Shown here: in pieces, positions 1-7,524 of the stretch
Position numbering within the stretch: position 1 is the first letter of the stretch
Layout of the letters: every line of letters begins with the position of its first letter
Origin: an uncultured Bacilli bacterium
GTDB taxonomy: Bacteria; Bacillota_I; Bacilli_A; RF39; UBA660
Assembly: GCA_947624125.1 (NCBI GenBank)
Contig: CANQIY010000005.1
Location: forward strand, 1-29,153
Direction: 5' to 3'
Length of the DNA: 29,153 nucleotides
The notes under the pieces: generated by a model
The model's database searches: none
Told to the model about the DNA's origin: nothing
What the model saw: the letters and a program-made list of their open reading frames with translations, nothing else
Position numbers and translations under genes: made by a program

Positions 1-16
1 TTGATTTTTTTGCCAT
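1..16 (-). CDS. Start of a leftward gene, cut by the window edge
   Basis: An ATG on the minus strand at 16-14 is preceded by an AGGT-type ribosome site and opens a frame reading MAKKS before the window ends. Only five codons are visible, so the product cannot be identified. The direction matches the ATP-grasp gene to its right, with about 65 bases between them. Confidence 0.35.
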
Positions 17-81
17 TTTAAAATACCTACTTCCGTAGATATTTTATCACATTCTTCGATTTTATGATTTTATCCTGTAAA

Positions 82-984
82 TTAGAACATTTTATTAATC
101 GCATCTTTATATATTTGCTTTGTAATTTTTAAATCTTTATCAAGAAAATTACATACTTTATTAATACAAACTCCACTGTTAACTTCCATTAACATTAAAG
201 TATCTTTTACTTTAACAATATCGATACTGACAAAGCGAGCATTAATTTTTTTAACTGTCTCTAAAGCTAAAGAAATAAGTCTATTTTTTAGAGCTTCATC
301 AGTTATTAAAGTGGCTGTTGCTCCCCTACTTAAATTAAAATGCCAATCATATAAATATGTTTCATCTTTATTAAGTATTACTTCACTTTCTTCATCCCAC
401 TTCTTATTTTGAAAATAACAGGGATTTTCTTTTATTAACAATTCTTTTAAACTACTTATGCCATCCCCCTTTACTTCTAATCTTTTTTTCTCAAAACAAA
501 ATCTAACTTCATTATCTAAGACAATTAACCGATATTCATTATCAATGTTATAAAAAGGACATAAACTTATAGAAAAATTCTTTTGAAATAAATAATCTAA
601 TTTTTCTTTTAGATTTTTTTCTTCTCTTACTCTTATTACATCTTTACCCTCTGTCCCATTATTAGGTTTAAGAACAATATCATGTTCATATTCCTCAAAA
701 TATTTTTGGGCTAGTTCATAAGTATCTTTACCATAATAATGATTTTTATTCCATAAAATATGATGTTTAATAATCGGTATATTTTGCATCACACATAAAT
801 CATAAAAAGCATATTTATCATCAATAACATTACCTATACCATGGTCATTTAGGGGAAACTTATAACCTGATATACATCTTGTTACATTATTTTTAGTTAA
901 GGCAAAAACCCAGTCTTTCGATAATAACTGACACTTAATATTTTCTTCCCTACATATATCTTGAATTAATTTTTTATATTCCAT
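82..984 (-). CDS. ATP-grasp ligase family protein (RimK/cyanophycin-synthetase-like)
   Basis: This 300-residue protein shows the ATP-grasp fold order. A helix beginning DDKYAFYDL (about 55-77) resembles the usual DKxxxxxLL entry of the fold. The ATP-binding strand and glycine-rich loop VLKPNNGTEGKDV lies at 104-116, with K106 as the probable nucleotide lysine. EYRLIVLDNEV follows near 150, and a GDGISSL segment (173-179) and SRGATATL segment (219-226) resemble cyanophycin-synthetase and RimK-type enzymes. D255 and E267/N269 (SIDIV, LMEVNSG) are the likely Mg2+ ligands. Such enzymes join a carboxylate to an amine or thiol via an acyl-phosphate, but the substrate cannot be told here. It is divergent from the importer genes, with a 73-base shared upstream region holding no clear consensus promoter. 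It stands alone as a monocistronic gene as far as can be seen. Confidence 0.75.
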   Translation of the reverse strand: MEYKKLIQDICREENIKCQLLSKDWVFALTKNNVTRCISGYKFPLNDHGIGNVIDDKYAFYDLCVMQNIPIIKHHILWNKNHYYGKDTYELAQKYFEEYEHDIVLKPNNGTEGKDVIRVREEKNLKEKLDYLFQKNFSISLCPFYNIDNEYRLIVLDNEVRFCFEKKRLEVKGDGISSLKELLIKENPCYFQNKKWDEESEVILNKDETYLYDWHFNLSRGATATLITDEALKNRLISLALETVKKINARFVSIDIVKVKDTLMLMEVNSGVCINKVCNFLDKDLKITKQIYKDAINKMF

Positions 985-1057
985 ATACCATCACTTACTC
1001 ATCTTATTTTAACACAAAATAATCCCTATGAATATATTATAATTGTAAGGAGTGTTT

Positions 1058-2047
1058 ATGAAAAGAAATTTTTTATATGTTATAACAAGTTGTCTTTTAA
1101 TCATCGTTATAGGATTATTAATTGGTTTATTCTTCTCTAAAAAAGATAAAACAGAAAATACAACATTAAAGATTTCCGAAGTGACCCATAGTATTTTTTA
1201 TACACCATTTTATGTTGCAATGGAAAATGGTTATTTTCAAGATGAAGACCTTAATATTGATTTAATGTTAGTTAGTGGTAGCGATAATGTGGCAGCATCC
1301 GTTCTATCTAATGATAGTGTTATTGGTCTAGCAGGTCCGGAATCAGCTGTTTATGTTTATCTTGGGGGAGAAAAAGATTATTTACAAGTTTTTGCCGGTT
1401 TAACTAAACGAGATGGACAATTTATATTATCACGCCAAAATGAAGAATTTACTTGGCAAAATTTAGTCGGAAAAGAAATTCTTATTGGTAGAAAAACGGG
1501 AATGCCTGGTTTAAGTTTCTTAAGAGCTTTGAAAAATGAAGGAATAAGAGAAAGTGATGTTAAGATAAATGACTCAATTGAATTTGCCGAATTATCCGGA
1601 GCCTTTATTGGTGGTGATGGTGATTATGTTAATTTATTTGAACCTCTAGCATCAAAATTAGTTAGTAATAATGAAGGTTATATTTTAACAAGTGTTGGTT
1701 TATATAGTGATGCTTTCCCTTATACTGCTTTTTATGCTAGAAAAAGTTTTATTGAAGAAAATAATGCTCTATTAAAGAAATTTACGAATGCTTTAAAAAG
1801 AGGAATAGATTTTACTTTCCAAAATGATAGTGAAACTGTAGCTAACGTAATTCAAAATCAATTTAATGATACTACAACCGAAGATTTAGCACAAATGATT
1901 ACTAATTATAAAGAAGCTGATGCTTGGTTAACAAGTCCTTATATTGAAGAACAATTTTATAATACTTTAATTGATTTATTACAAGAAAATAATTTAATAA
2001 CTAAACCTGTTAATTATCAAGATATGGTTATTAACATGTATGAATAA
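1058..2047 (+). CDS. ABC importer substrate-binding protein, NMT1/SsuA type
   Basis: The protein has a hydrophobic N-terminal segment followed by a periplasmic-binding-protein fold of the NMT1/SsuA/ThiY class: VTHSIFYTPFYVAMENGYF is the typical first strand-helix, and GLAGPESAVYV and GRKTGMPG are ligand-loop regions. It would capture a small solute such as a sulfonate, nitrile or vitamin precursor outside the membrane; the ligand is not readable. No lipobox cysteine follows the hydrophobic segment, so it is probably anchored by an uncleaved helix. A GTG at 1052 is in frame, but the ribosome site TAAGGAG (1046-1052) overlaps it and sits five bases before the ATG at 1058, so I chose 1058 (329 residues). 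A TATAAT lies at 1038-1043 with no good -35. It overlaps the ATPase gene by 8 bases. No riboswitch is visible upstream. Confidence 0.8.
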   Translation: MKRNFLYVITSCLLIIVIGLLIGLFFSKKDKTENTTLKISEVTHSIFYTPFYVAMENGYFQDEDLNIDLMLVSGSDNVAASVLSNDSVIGLAGPESAVYVYLGGEKDYLQVFAGLTKRDGQFILSRQNEEFTWQNLVGKEILIGRKTGMPGLSFLRALKNEGIRESDVKINDSIEFAELSGAFIGGDGDYVNLFEPLASKLVSNNEGYILTSVGLYSDAFPYTAFYARKSFIEENNALLKKFTNALKRGIDFTFQNDSETVANVIQNQFNDTTTEDLAQMITNYKEADAWLTSPYIEEQFYNTLIDLLQENNLITKPVNYQDMVINMYE

Positions 2048-2786
2048 CTTATTAGATATTTCTAAACTAACTAAAAAATATCAAACCAAAGAAAATGAAA
2101 TTGTAGCTTTAGATAATATTAGTTTTGGGCTCAAAAAGGGAGAAATTGTATCTTTAGTTGGTCCCTCTGGTTGTGGTAAATCAACTATTTTATCCATTAT
2201 TGCTGATTTAGACCATGATTATACTGGGACTATTACAAGAAAAAGTCATTTAAAATATGCTTATATGTTACAAAATGATGCTCTTCTTCCTTTTCTTACT
2301 ATTTATGAAAATGCTATTCTAGGTTTAAAAATTCAAAAAACAGTTACAAAAGAAAATTTAGCTTATGTTGATTATCTTTTTAAATTATATAAATTAGATG
2401 AATTTAAGAATAACTATCCAAATAGTTTATCAGGAGGTATGAAACAAAGGGTGGCTTTAATTAGAACTCTTGCTTTAAATCCTGATATTCTTTTGCTAGA
2501 TGAACCTTTTAGTGCTTTAGACCAACAATCACGATTGCTTATAAGTGATGATGTTTATAAAATTGCTAAAAAAGAAGGAAAAACAGTCATTTTAGTAACT
2601 CATAATATTGAAGAAGCAATCACTTTTTCTGATAGAGTTATAATTTTATCAAAAAGACCAGCTAAAATAAAGAAAATCATTGAGGTCAATTTTAAAAATC
2701 AATATTCAATTTATGAAAGAAGAAAAGATGCTAATTTTAATTATTACTTCGATATTATATGGAAGGATTTAGATACTAATGAGTGA
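2040..2786 (+). CDS. ABC importer ATP-binding protein, SsuB/TauB-like
   Basis: This is a complete 248-residue ABC ATPase: Walker A GPSGCGKST at 41-49, Q-loop glutamine at 78, signature LSGGMKQR at 130-137, Walker B ILLLDEP at 150-156 and switch histidine H188 (VTHNIEEA). The GMKQR signature and the THNIEEA segment are typical of the nitrate/sulfonate/taurine importer group. It would energise uptake with the preceding binding protein and the following permease. Its start overlaps the upstream gene by 8 bases and its TGA stop overlaps the permease start by 8 bases, so the three form one translationally coupled operon. The ATPase itself is intact although its permease partner is split. Confidence 0.9.
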   Translation: MNNLLDISKLTKKYQTKENEIVALDNISFGLKKGEIVSLVGPSGCGKSTILSIIADLDHDYTGTITRKSHLKYAYMLQNDALLPFLTIYENAILGLKIQKTVTKENLAYVDYLFKLYKLDEFKNNYPNSLSGGMKQRVALIRTLALNPDILLLDEPFSALDQQSRLLISDDVYKIAKKEGKTVILVTHNIEEAITFSDRVIILSKRPAKIKKIIEVNFKNQYSIYERRKDANFNYYFDIIWKDLDTNE

Positions 2787-3396
2787 AGAGCGAAAAAAAT
2801 ATTTAAAAAAAGTTAAAATAAAACAAATAAGTATTTTTGGCTTCCAATTTTTACTTGTTTTATTATTTTTAGGTCTTTGGGAATATTTAGTTAAAATAGG
2901 ATTTATTAATGCCTTTATTTATTCTAGTCCTTCAAATATAATAAAAACTATCATTGAACTTATTAGAAAACATGATTTTTTCATTCATATTTTAGTAACT
3001 TTAAAAGAAGTTATTATTGCTTTTATATTAGGTAATATTCTAGGTTTTACCGGAGCAATTATTCTTTATGAATTTAAATATTTAGCTAAAGTTTTAGACC
3101 CTTTTTTAACTATGTTAAATTCTCTTCCTAAAATAGCTTTGGGTCCTCTTATTATTATTATTTTCGGGGCTAATATTAAAAGTGTTATTATTATGGCTTT
3201 ACTTATTAATTTAATTGTGAGTATTTTAACAATTTATAATGGTTTTTTATGTACGCCAAGTTACTATCTTAAATTATTTAAAACTATGCAAGCTAATAAA
3301 TGGCAAACTTTATTTAAACTTGTTATTCCTTCAAGTTATCAAACCATTATTGCTTCGTTTAAATTGTGTATTGCACAGACTTTAATTGGAACCTAA
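2779..3396 (+). pseudogene. ABC importer permease, 5' fragment (split by the integrated element)
   Basis: This is the N-terminal 203 codons of an SsuC/ThiX-type BPD_transp_1 permease, with membrane helices near 15-40, 72-95, 108-130 and 135-160. The coding sequence is true to the family up to ATTGG (3385-3389, residues LIG); the next codon gives Thr and then TAA, both from the element's left end. The missing part, GVIMGEF and the C-terminal helix, is found 14.2 kb away at 17594-17773 on the same strand. Joining at the shared GG restores a single frame of 262 codons, the usual length for this family. As arranged here the importer should lack a working permease. Confidence 0.9.
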
Positions 3397-3407
3397 GACA
3401 GATGGCG
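3371..3407. other. Left attachment junction (attL)
   Basis: Host permease sequence ends at the crossover GG (3388-3389). The element half-site AACCTAAGACAGATGGCG follows at 3390-3407. This half-site is an inverted partner (14 of 18 bases) of the half-site at the right end. The junction adds one foreign codon and a TAA stop to the permease frame, and lies only 25 bases from the recombinase stop codon. Confidence 0.88.
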
Positions 3408-3413
3408 AGAAAA

Positions 3414-4775
3414 TTAATTAACATTAAATAACCAATATATTTGGATTACTAAATCATTAATAATAATTTTATCTACTAATTGTTCAATTAAATTTCTTTT
3501 CTCTTGAAATACTAAATGAGGCCAAACTTGACGTAAATATTTAATTTGTTTAAAAGTTTTATGTTCTTCTTTATTAATCTTTGTTAATTTATTCATTATT
3601 ATCTCTTTTTCTTTGCCTAACTTTTCTAATTCGCATTTAATATCTTCACAAGCTAAATTTTCTTCTAAAATTTTTATTAAATTATCTATTCTTTTTTGAA
3701 TTTTTAAGAGTCTTCCTTTAAGTTCATCTTCAACATTTAATTTAGGTAAAAGAAATGTTTTTCTAAATAACTCTTCATCTAATGCCATATTAAATAATTG
3801 TTTTAAAAAAGCATCTTCTATCATATAACTATCAATTCTTATATTATTACAATTTGGATTTTTTACTAATTTAGGTTTACTTTTTTGTCTTGAATAACAA
3901 TAACAAATTATTCTCTTTCCCCATTTTTGATACCGATATTTGGCTCCACACTTACCACAATAAATCTTACCTGATAATAGATAATGACTAGCATGTTTAT
4001 TTTTGCTTCTCTCTTTTTCTATTTTTTGTAATTGTTCATATTCTTCTTCACTAATTATTGCTTCATGTCTTCCTTCATAAAGCTCACCCTTATAAGGGAT
4101 TTTACCTAAATTAGTTTTAGCATTTAAAATGCCCTGAATCCACGATTCATCATAACCAGTTATTCTTTCTAATTCAGTATAACTATACCCCTGTAGTCTT
4201 AATGTTTTCATTAAATCAAAGATGACTTTTCTTGTCTTATTAATAACAAGCATTCCCCTTTTTTGGTCATAATCATAAGCAAAAGGAGTTTTACCTCCAC
4301 CTCGCCAATAACCATCTTCGGCTCTTTTTTTTAAGCCAATTCTTGTTCTTTCTAAAATTGTTTCTCTTTCTAATTGGGCAAATACAGATAATACTCCTAT
4401 CATTGCTTTGCCAAAGGGACTAGTTGTATCAAATCTTTCTCTAATTGATATAAAACCTACATTATGGTGATTAAATATTTCTTCAATTAAATAAAGCGTA
4501 TCTTTTTGACTACGTGATAATCTATCTAATTTAAAAACTAAGACGGTTTCAATTTTTCCTTCTTTGCAATCCGTAATTAATTGTTTTATAGCAGGTCTTT
4601 CTAAATCTTTCCCACTATAACCCGGGTCTGTATACACTTTATAAGAAGTCCAACCCTGACTTTTTATATAGTTTTCTAAAGCTTCAATTTGAGCTTCGAT
4701 AGAATACCCCTCTACTTGCATATCAGTTGAAACGCGAACATATAAAGCTTTTATTTTGGGAACATTTTTTATAAT
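3414..4775 (-). CDS. Large serine recombinase (element integrase), probable ATT start
   Basis: This is a large serine recombinase: resolvase domain with the catalytic serine in LYVRVSTD (S16 if the ATT at 4775 is codon 1), KLDRLSRS at 82-89, a Recombinase domain around 160-260, a zinc ribbon with CGKC at 273-276, two further cysteines at 291/293 and one at 309, then a coiled coil. It would cut and join attP and attB through a central dinucleotide, here GG. The first ATG in frame (4721) lies after the catalytic serine and would give a dead protein. The frame is open back to a TAA at 4778-4776 and holds no ATG, GTG or TTG in that stretch. An ATT at 4775-4773 has AAGGTGA (4786-4780) four bases upstream, so I place the start there (453 residues). 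Its gene abuts attL, as is usual for these integrases. Confidence 0.85.
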   Translation of the reverse strand: MIKNVPKIKALYVRVSTDMQVEGYSIEAQIEALENYIKSQGWTSYKVYTDPGYSGKDLERPAIKQLITDCKEGKIETVLVFKLDRLSRSQKDTLYLIEEIFNHHNVGFISIRERFDTTSPFGKAMIGVLSVFAQLERETILERTRIGLKKRAEDGYWRGGGKTPFAYDYDQKRGMLVINKTRKVIFDLMKTLRLQGYSYTELERITGYDESWIQGILNAKTNLGKIPYKGELYEGRHEAIISEEEYEQLQKIEKERSKNKHASHYLLSGKIYCGKCGAKYRYQKWGKRIICYCYSRQKSKPKLVKNPNCNNIRIDSYMIEDAFLKQLFNMALDEELFRKTFLLPKLNVEDELKGRLLKIQKRIDNLIKILEENLACEDIKCELEKLGKEKEIIMNKLTKINKEEHKTFKQIKYLRQVWPHLVFQEKRNLIEQLVDKIIINDLVIQIYWLFNVN

Positions 4776-4784
4776 TTAATCACC

Positions 4785-4901
4785 TTAATTTTCTTTTAAA
4801 TAACGTTTTAATAACACATAAATTAAAGGCTCTTGCAAAACTACTTTTTGAATATTTATTTTATTTCCCCCTCTATCATAATTTTCCACTTTTAATCTCA
4901 T
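4785..4901 (-). CDS. 38-residue ORF coupled to the recombinase
   Basis: A complete short frame starts at ATG 4901 with a good ribosome site, GAAGGAAG, seven bases upstream, and ends at TAA 4787-4785. The product begins MRLKVENYDRGG and ends in a basic, leucine-rich tail LIYVLLKRYLKEN. Its stop codon overlaps the AAGGTGA ribosome site of the recombinase, and the two frames are in register, separated by two in-frame stops, so re-initiation at the recombinase start is plausible. I do not recognise the family. Its position fits a recombination directionality factor, a small regulator or merely a leader ORF that controls integrase translation; none of these is shown by the sequence. Confidence 0.6.
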   Translation of the reverse strand: MRLKVENYDRGGNKINIQKVVLQEPLIYVLLKRYLKEN

Positions 4902-4921
4902 AATATAACTTCCTTCTTTAA

Positions 4922-4927
4922 ATTATA
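4922..4927 (-). promoter_or_regulatory. Probable -10 box for the small ORF and recombinase
   Basis: A perfect TATAAT on the minus strand lies 21 bases before the small ORF. The only good -35 candidate, TTGACG, stands 14 bases upstream of it, which is shorter than usual, so the promoter may be weak or need an activator. Confidence 0.4.
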
Positions 4928-4968
4928 TTTTTAAAAGTGGTCGTCAAGACTAAATTAGAAAAATTATT

Positions 4969-5832
4969 TTATTTTTTATTAATTATTTTTAACTTTTTAT
5001 GAGCTTTAATTATCATGTATAAAGACATAATGGTATTTATAATACAAATAACAAAACCCATAATACTAGTCGTTATCATTTTAAATTCACTATCATTAGA
5101 GCCAAATTCAGAAACCATGGCTACTTCCAAAGAAATCATAGAAATCATAGCGACAGTAAAATTTAGACATTTAATTGATATTATAAGAGGACTTTTTTCT
5201 TTTTTATATTTTATAACCTTAATAAAGGCACTTATAATTAAATAAAAATCATACATAGCAACAATATAAATAATAAAACCTTCATAAGTTATCGCTTGAT
5301 TTTGTTTAATTATTAAAATAATCATTCCTGTTAAAACTAAATTGAAAAATAAAAGACTAATTCCTATTAGTTTTAATTTTTGATATTCATTTTGTAAATT
5401 TATTCCTACTTCATTTTTGATATCTTTAATAATAACTATTTTCATTACACATAAAATCAAATAATAAACAGCAAAAGTTATAAACCACCATGACTTATAA
5501 TAAATACCAATTCCTAATTCAAATATACCATATATAAAATTTAGTAAAAGAGAAAAAGCTAAAAATATTTTTGTTACTAATAATTCTTTTGTTTGATACA
5601 AATTATATAGTTGGGAATTTTTAATAAAATTATTACTAAACTTACATATTTTATAAAACCAAAGACAAAATATTATTAAAGCATAAGTTGATAAAAGATA
5701 ACTTATATAAGCAATAAAAGTATTTTCTAAATGACAGCTAAAAACATAAATTAGTAAAATAAAACCTAAATTAAAAGAAAGAAAACCAACTATTTTATTA
5801 GGTAAAAATAACTTCTTTAAAAGTCTTTTCAT
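4969..5832 (-). CDS. Eight-helix integral membrane protein, unknown function
   Basis: The 287-residue protein has about eight hydrophobic helices (roughly 17-36, 39-62, 88-112, 115-135, 153-174, 180-207, 216-240, 251-274) and short, mainly basic connecting loops. The segment FELGIGIYYKSWWFITFAVYYLIL and the later LTGMIILII region look like a recurring membrane family I remember from gut Firmicutes genomes, but I know of no assigned function. The ATG at 5832 is supported by GAGGTG four bases upstream. It follows the 131-residue membrane protein gene after 55 bases that contain a terminator-like hairpin (5862-5877), so it may be expressed by partial read-through. It is probably cargo controlled by the TetR regulator at 6404. 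Confidence 0.7.
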   Translation of the reverse strand: MKRLLKKLFLPNKIVGFLSFNLGFILLIYVFSCHLENTFIAYISYLLSTYALIIFCLWFYKICKFSNNFIKNSQLYNLYQTKELLVTKIFLAFSLLLNFIYGIFELGIGIYYKSWWFITFAVYYLILCVMKIVIIKDIKNEVGINLQNEYQKLKLIGISLLFFNLVLTGMIILIIKQNQAITYEGFIIYIVAMYDFYLIISAFIKVIKYKKEKSPLIISIKCLNFTVAMISMISLEVAMVSEFGSNDSEFKMITTSIMGFVICIINTIMSLYMIIKAHKKLKIINKK

Positions 5833-5861
5833 ACTACACCTCTAACTAAAAAAAGAAAAAA

Positions 5862-5877
5862 GGAAGAATATTCTTCC
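5862..5877 (-). terminator. Hairpin and T-run between two membrane-protein genes
   Basis: GGAAGAATATTCTTCC is a perfect 16-base palindrome. On the minus strand it is followed by TTTTTTC and more T's. It lies just after the 131-residue protein gene and 29 bases before the next gene on the same strand, where no second promoter fits, so it may act as an attenuator rather than a full stop. Confidence 0.7.
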
Positions 5878-5887
5878 AAATTAATAA

Positions 5888-6283
5888 TTAATCTTTGTTA
5901 CTTTTTAAATAAGAATATATTGGATAGTTAAGTACACATACAAGTAAACCAACAATACCTGTTATGATACCTATTAATAAATCAGTTTTAGATGGTTCTC
6001 CAACCATTACTTTACTCATGCCAAATCCCATTATTAATGCTCCGATTATTCCTATAAACCAAGTAAATACAATTCCCCAATTTATTGGTGTGTGTTCTTT
6101 TTTAGGGTGATTACTTCTATAAACAGGAATGATGCAAAGTAGAATGATAAATCCTAAAATAGAAACAACAACACCTGCTGCAAATAAATCCCATTCAGGT
6201 ATTAAATACATACACATACCTATTGCAAATACTAAACCTCCAATTGTTCCTAAAATTATTTCTAATAAAGTTTCTTTTTTCAT
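5888..6283 (-). CDS. Four-helix small membrane protein, unknown function
   Basis: The 131-residue protein has four hydrophobic helices (about 5-29, 33-56, 69-93, 102-126) with glycine-rich faces such as LGTIGGLVFAIGMCMYLIPEW and IIGALIMGFGMSKVMVG, suggesting an internal duplication of a two-helix unit. A short hydrophilic loop NHPKKEHTPINW joins the halves. No catalytic motif is visible. Translation starts at ATG 6283 with GAAAGGAAG upstream. It is divergent from a TetR regulator through overlapping promoters with an inverted repeat, so direct control by that regulator is likely. The ligand or stress is unknown. Confidence 0.7.
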   Translation of the reverse strand: MKKETLLEIILGTIGGLVFAIGMCMYLIPEWDLFAAGVVVSILGFIILLCIIPVYRSNHPKKEHTPINWGIVFTWFIGIIGALIMGFGMSKVMVGEPSKTDLLIGIITGIVGLLVCVLNYPIYSYLKSNKD

Positions 6284-6300
6284 AACTTTCTTCCTTTCAA

Positions 6301-6389
6301 TAATTAGACACTTGTCTTTTTATTACAATTTTAGTATAATCTTTAGGAAAGAAAAAGACAATCAACAATTGATTAACAATTGTCTAATT
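6301..6389. promoter_or_regulatory. Overlapping divergent promoters with paired operators
   Basis: Rightward promoter: -35 TTGTCT (6311-6316), 17 bases, -10 TATAAT (6334-6339), reading to the TetR gene. Leftward promoter: -35 TTGTCT (minus strand 6360-6355), 17 bases, -10 TATACT (6337-6332), reading to the membrane-protein gene. The two -10 boxes overlap, so only one polymerase can bind at a time. AATTAGACACTTGT (6301-6314) and its inverted partner (6376-6389) match at 13 of 14 positions and flank the promoters. AGACACTTGTCT (6305-6316) is itself a near-palindrome covering the rightward -35. These are likely TetR-protein operators. Confidence 0.72.
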
Positions 6390-6403
6390 AAAGGAATGAA
6401 TAT

Positions 6404-6934
6404 ATGAATAAAACTAATAATAAAAGAAGAAAAGAAACCCGAAATAAAATAAGTAAAGCTTTTATGTCTTTATTACAAAAAACAGAAATAAACAATATTT
6501 CTGTTACAGATATTTGTAAAATGGCAAAAATTAACCGCTCTACTTTTTATGTTAATTATCTTGATATATACGACTTAGCTGAACAAATAGGTCAAGAATT
6601 AGAAAAAGAAGTGTCATTTTTATATCAAGAAGAAAAAGAAAAGCAAAAGAACTCTAATGCCTTTTTAAAATTATTTAAACACATTAAAGATAATCAAATA
6701 TTTTATAAAACTTATTTTAAATTAAATATGGATAAAAATTTTATTATTAAAGAATACGATTATCATTTATCTAAAAAAATATATAATGATAAATATATCG
6801 ATTATCATATTGAATTTTTTAAAGCTGGCCTTAACGCTATCATTAAAAAATGGCTTGTTCATGGTTGTAAAGAAACACCAGAAGAAATAGAAAGTATTTT
6901 AGAAGCTGAATATAAAAACAAAAATAATATTTAA
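6404..6934 (+). CDS. TetR/AcrR-family transcriptional regulator
   Basis: The 176-residue protein has a TetR N-terminal DNA-binding domain: RRKETRNKISKAFMSLL forms helix 1 and ISVTDICKMAKINRSTFYVNY (about 36-56) the helix-turn-helix. The C-terminal half (about 75-170) is all-helical and rich in aromatic residues, as in the TetR_C_7/DhaS-like group; the ligand cannot be predicted. It is transcribed away from the 131-residue membrane protein through overlapping promoters flanked by inverted repeats, so it probably represses that gene and itself. It ends 12 bases from the convergent flavodoxin gene with no hairpin between. The ATG at 6404 has AAAGGAATG upstream. Confidence 0.88.
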   Translation: MNKTNNKRRKETRNKISKAFMSLLQKTEINNISVTDICKMAKINRSTFYVNYLDIYDLAEQIGQELEKEVSFLYQEEKEKQKNSNAFLKLFKHIKDNQIFYKTYFKLNMDKNFIIKEYDYHLSKKIYNDKYIDYHIEFFKAGLNAIIKKWLVHGCKETPEEIESILEAEYKNKNNI

Positions 6935-6945
6935 TAATAATTTAG

Positions 6946-7416
6946 TTACTTATTAAGCCATTCTTTTATTTCATATTCATCTATATTATCAGAAAATCTT
7001 TTAGCACTTATAAAATGTAAATTATTATAAGTGTTTTTTAAATTATTAAAACTATTTATTACACTAGAACCTCCAGATGTTGCAAAAATATATATGTTTT
7101 TATTAGTAAAATCATCTTCTTCTAAAAAAGTATTGATAATAGTCGGGGCTAAATCCCACCATACGGGAAAACCAATTAAAATAGTATCATAAATATCTAA
7201 ATTAGAAACTTTATTCTTTATTTTTGGTCTTATTGATAAATCATTCATTTCTATCGAAGTTCTACTTTGTTTATTAGTCCAGTCTAAATCTGCATCCGTA
7301 TATTTATCTACCGGTTCAATTTCAAATAAAGTACCATCTATACATGTAGCAATTTTTTCCGCCACCCTTTTTGTTACTCCACTTGCTGAAAAGAAACTAA
7401 CTAATATTTTATTCAT
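6946..7416 (-). CDS. Flavodoxin-like FMN protein
   Basis: The 156-residue protein matches the flavodoxin_4 type. MNKILVSFFSASGVTKRVAEKIA is the first strand plus phosphate loop, DTILIGFPVWWDLAPTIINTFLE (about 77-99) the second FMN-contact loop with the aromatic WW pair, and IYIFATSGGSSVINSF the third loop. Such proteins carry electrons or reduce quinones in the cytoplasm. ATG 7416 has AGAGGAATG upstream. It stands alone between the TetR gene (convergent) and the end of the Bce operon, which has its own terminator, so it must use its own promoter in 7417-7500; I see no confident consensus there. It is part of the element's cargo, perhaps for oxidative or quinone stress. Confidence 0.85.
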   Translation of the reverse strand: MNKILVSFFSASGVTKRVAEKIATCIDGTLFEIEPVDKYTDADLDWTNKQSRTSIEMNDLSIRPKIKNKVSNLDIYDTILIGFPVWWDLAPTIINTFLEEDDFTNKNIYIFATSGGSSVINSFNNLKNTYNNLHFISAKRFSDNIDEYEIKEWLNK

Positions 7417-7501
7417 AAATCATTCCTCTTTCTATATTAATCTTATCAAATATTAAAAAATTAATAAAGGATAATAATTTATTTTCTTCAAATAAAGAAA
7501 A

Positions 7502-7520
7502 GAGATTACTAATTAATCTC
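7502..7520 (-). terminator. Terminator after the Bce-type transporter
   Basis: GAGATTA (7502-7508) pairs with TAATCTC (7514-7520) across a five-base loop. On the minus strand it is followed by TTTTCTTTAT. It lies a few bases past the permease stop codon. Confidence 0.7.
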
Positions 7521-7524
7521 CAAA

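Noticed and set aside
1052..1054. GTG as the start of the binding-protein gene
   Set aside because: The ribosome site TAAGGAG overlaps it; the ATG at 1058 is correctly spaced.
985..1057. Riboswitch before the importer operon
   Set aside because: The gap is only about 70 bases, shared with a divergent gene, and holds no stable paired structure of TPP, FMN or SAM type.
4763..4765. ATG upstream of the recombinase as its start
   Set aside because: It is in the wrong frame and gives only MFPK before a stop; it is 14 bases from the ribosome site. It would matter only if an A has been lost downstream.
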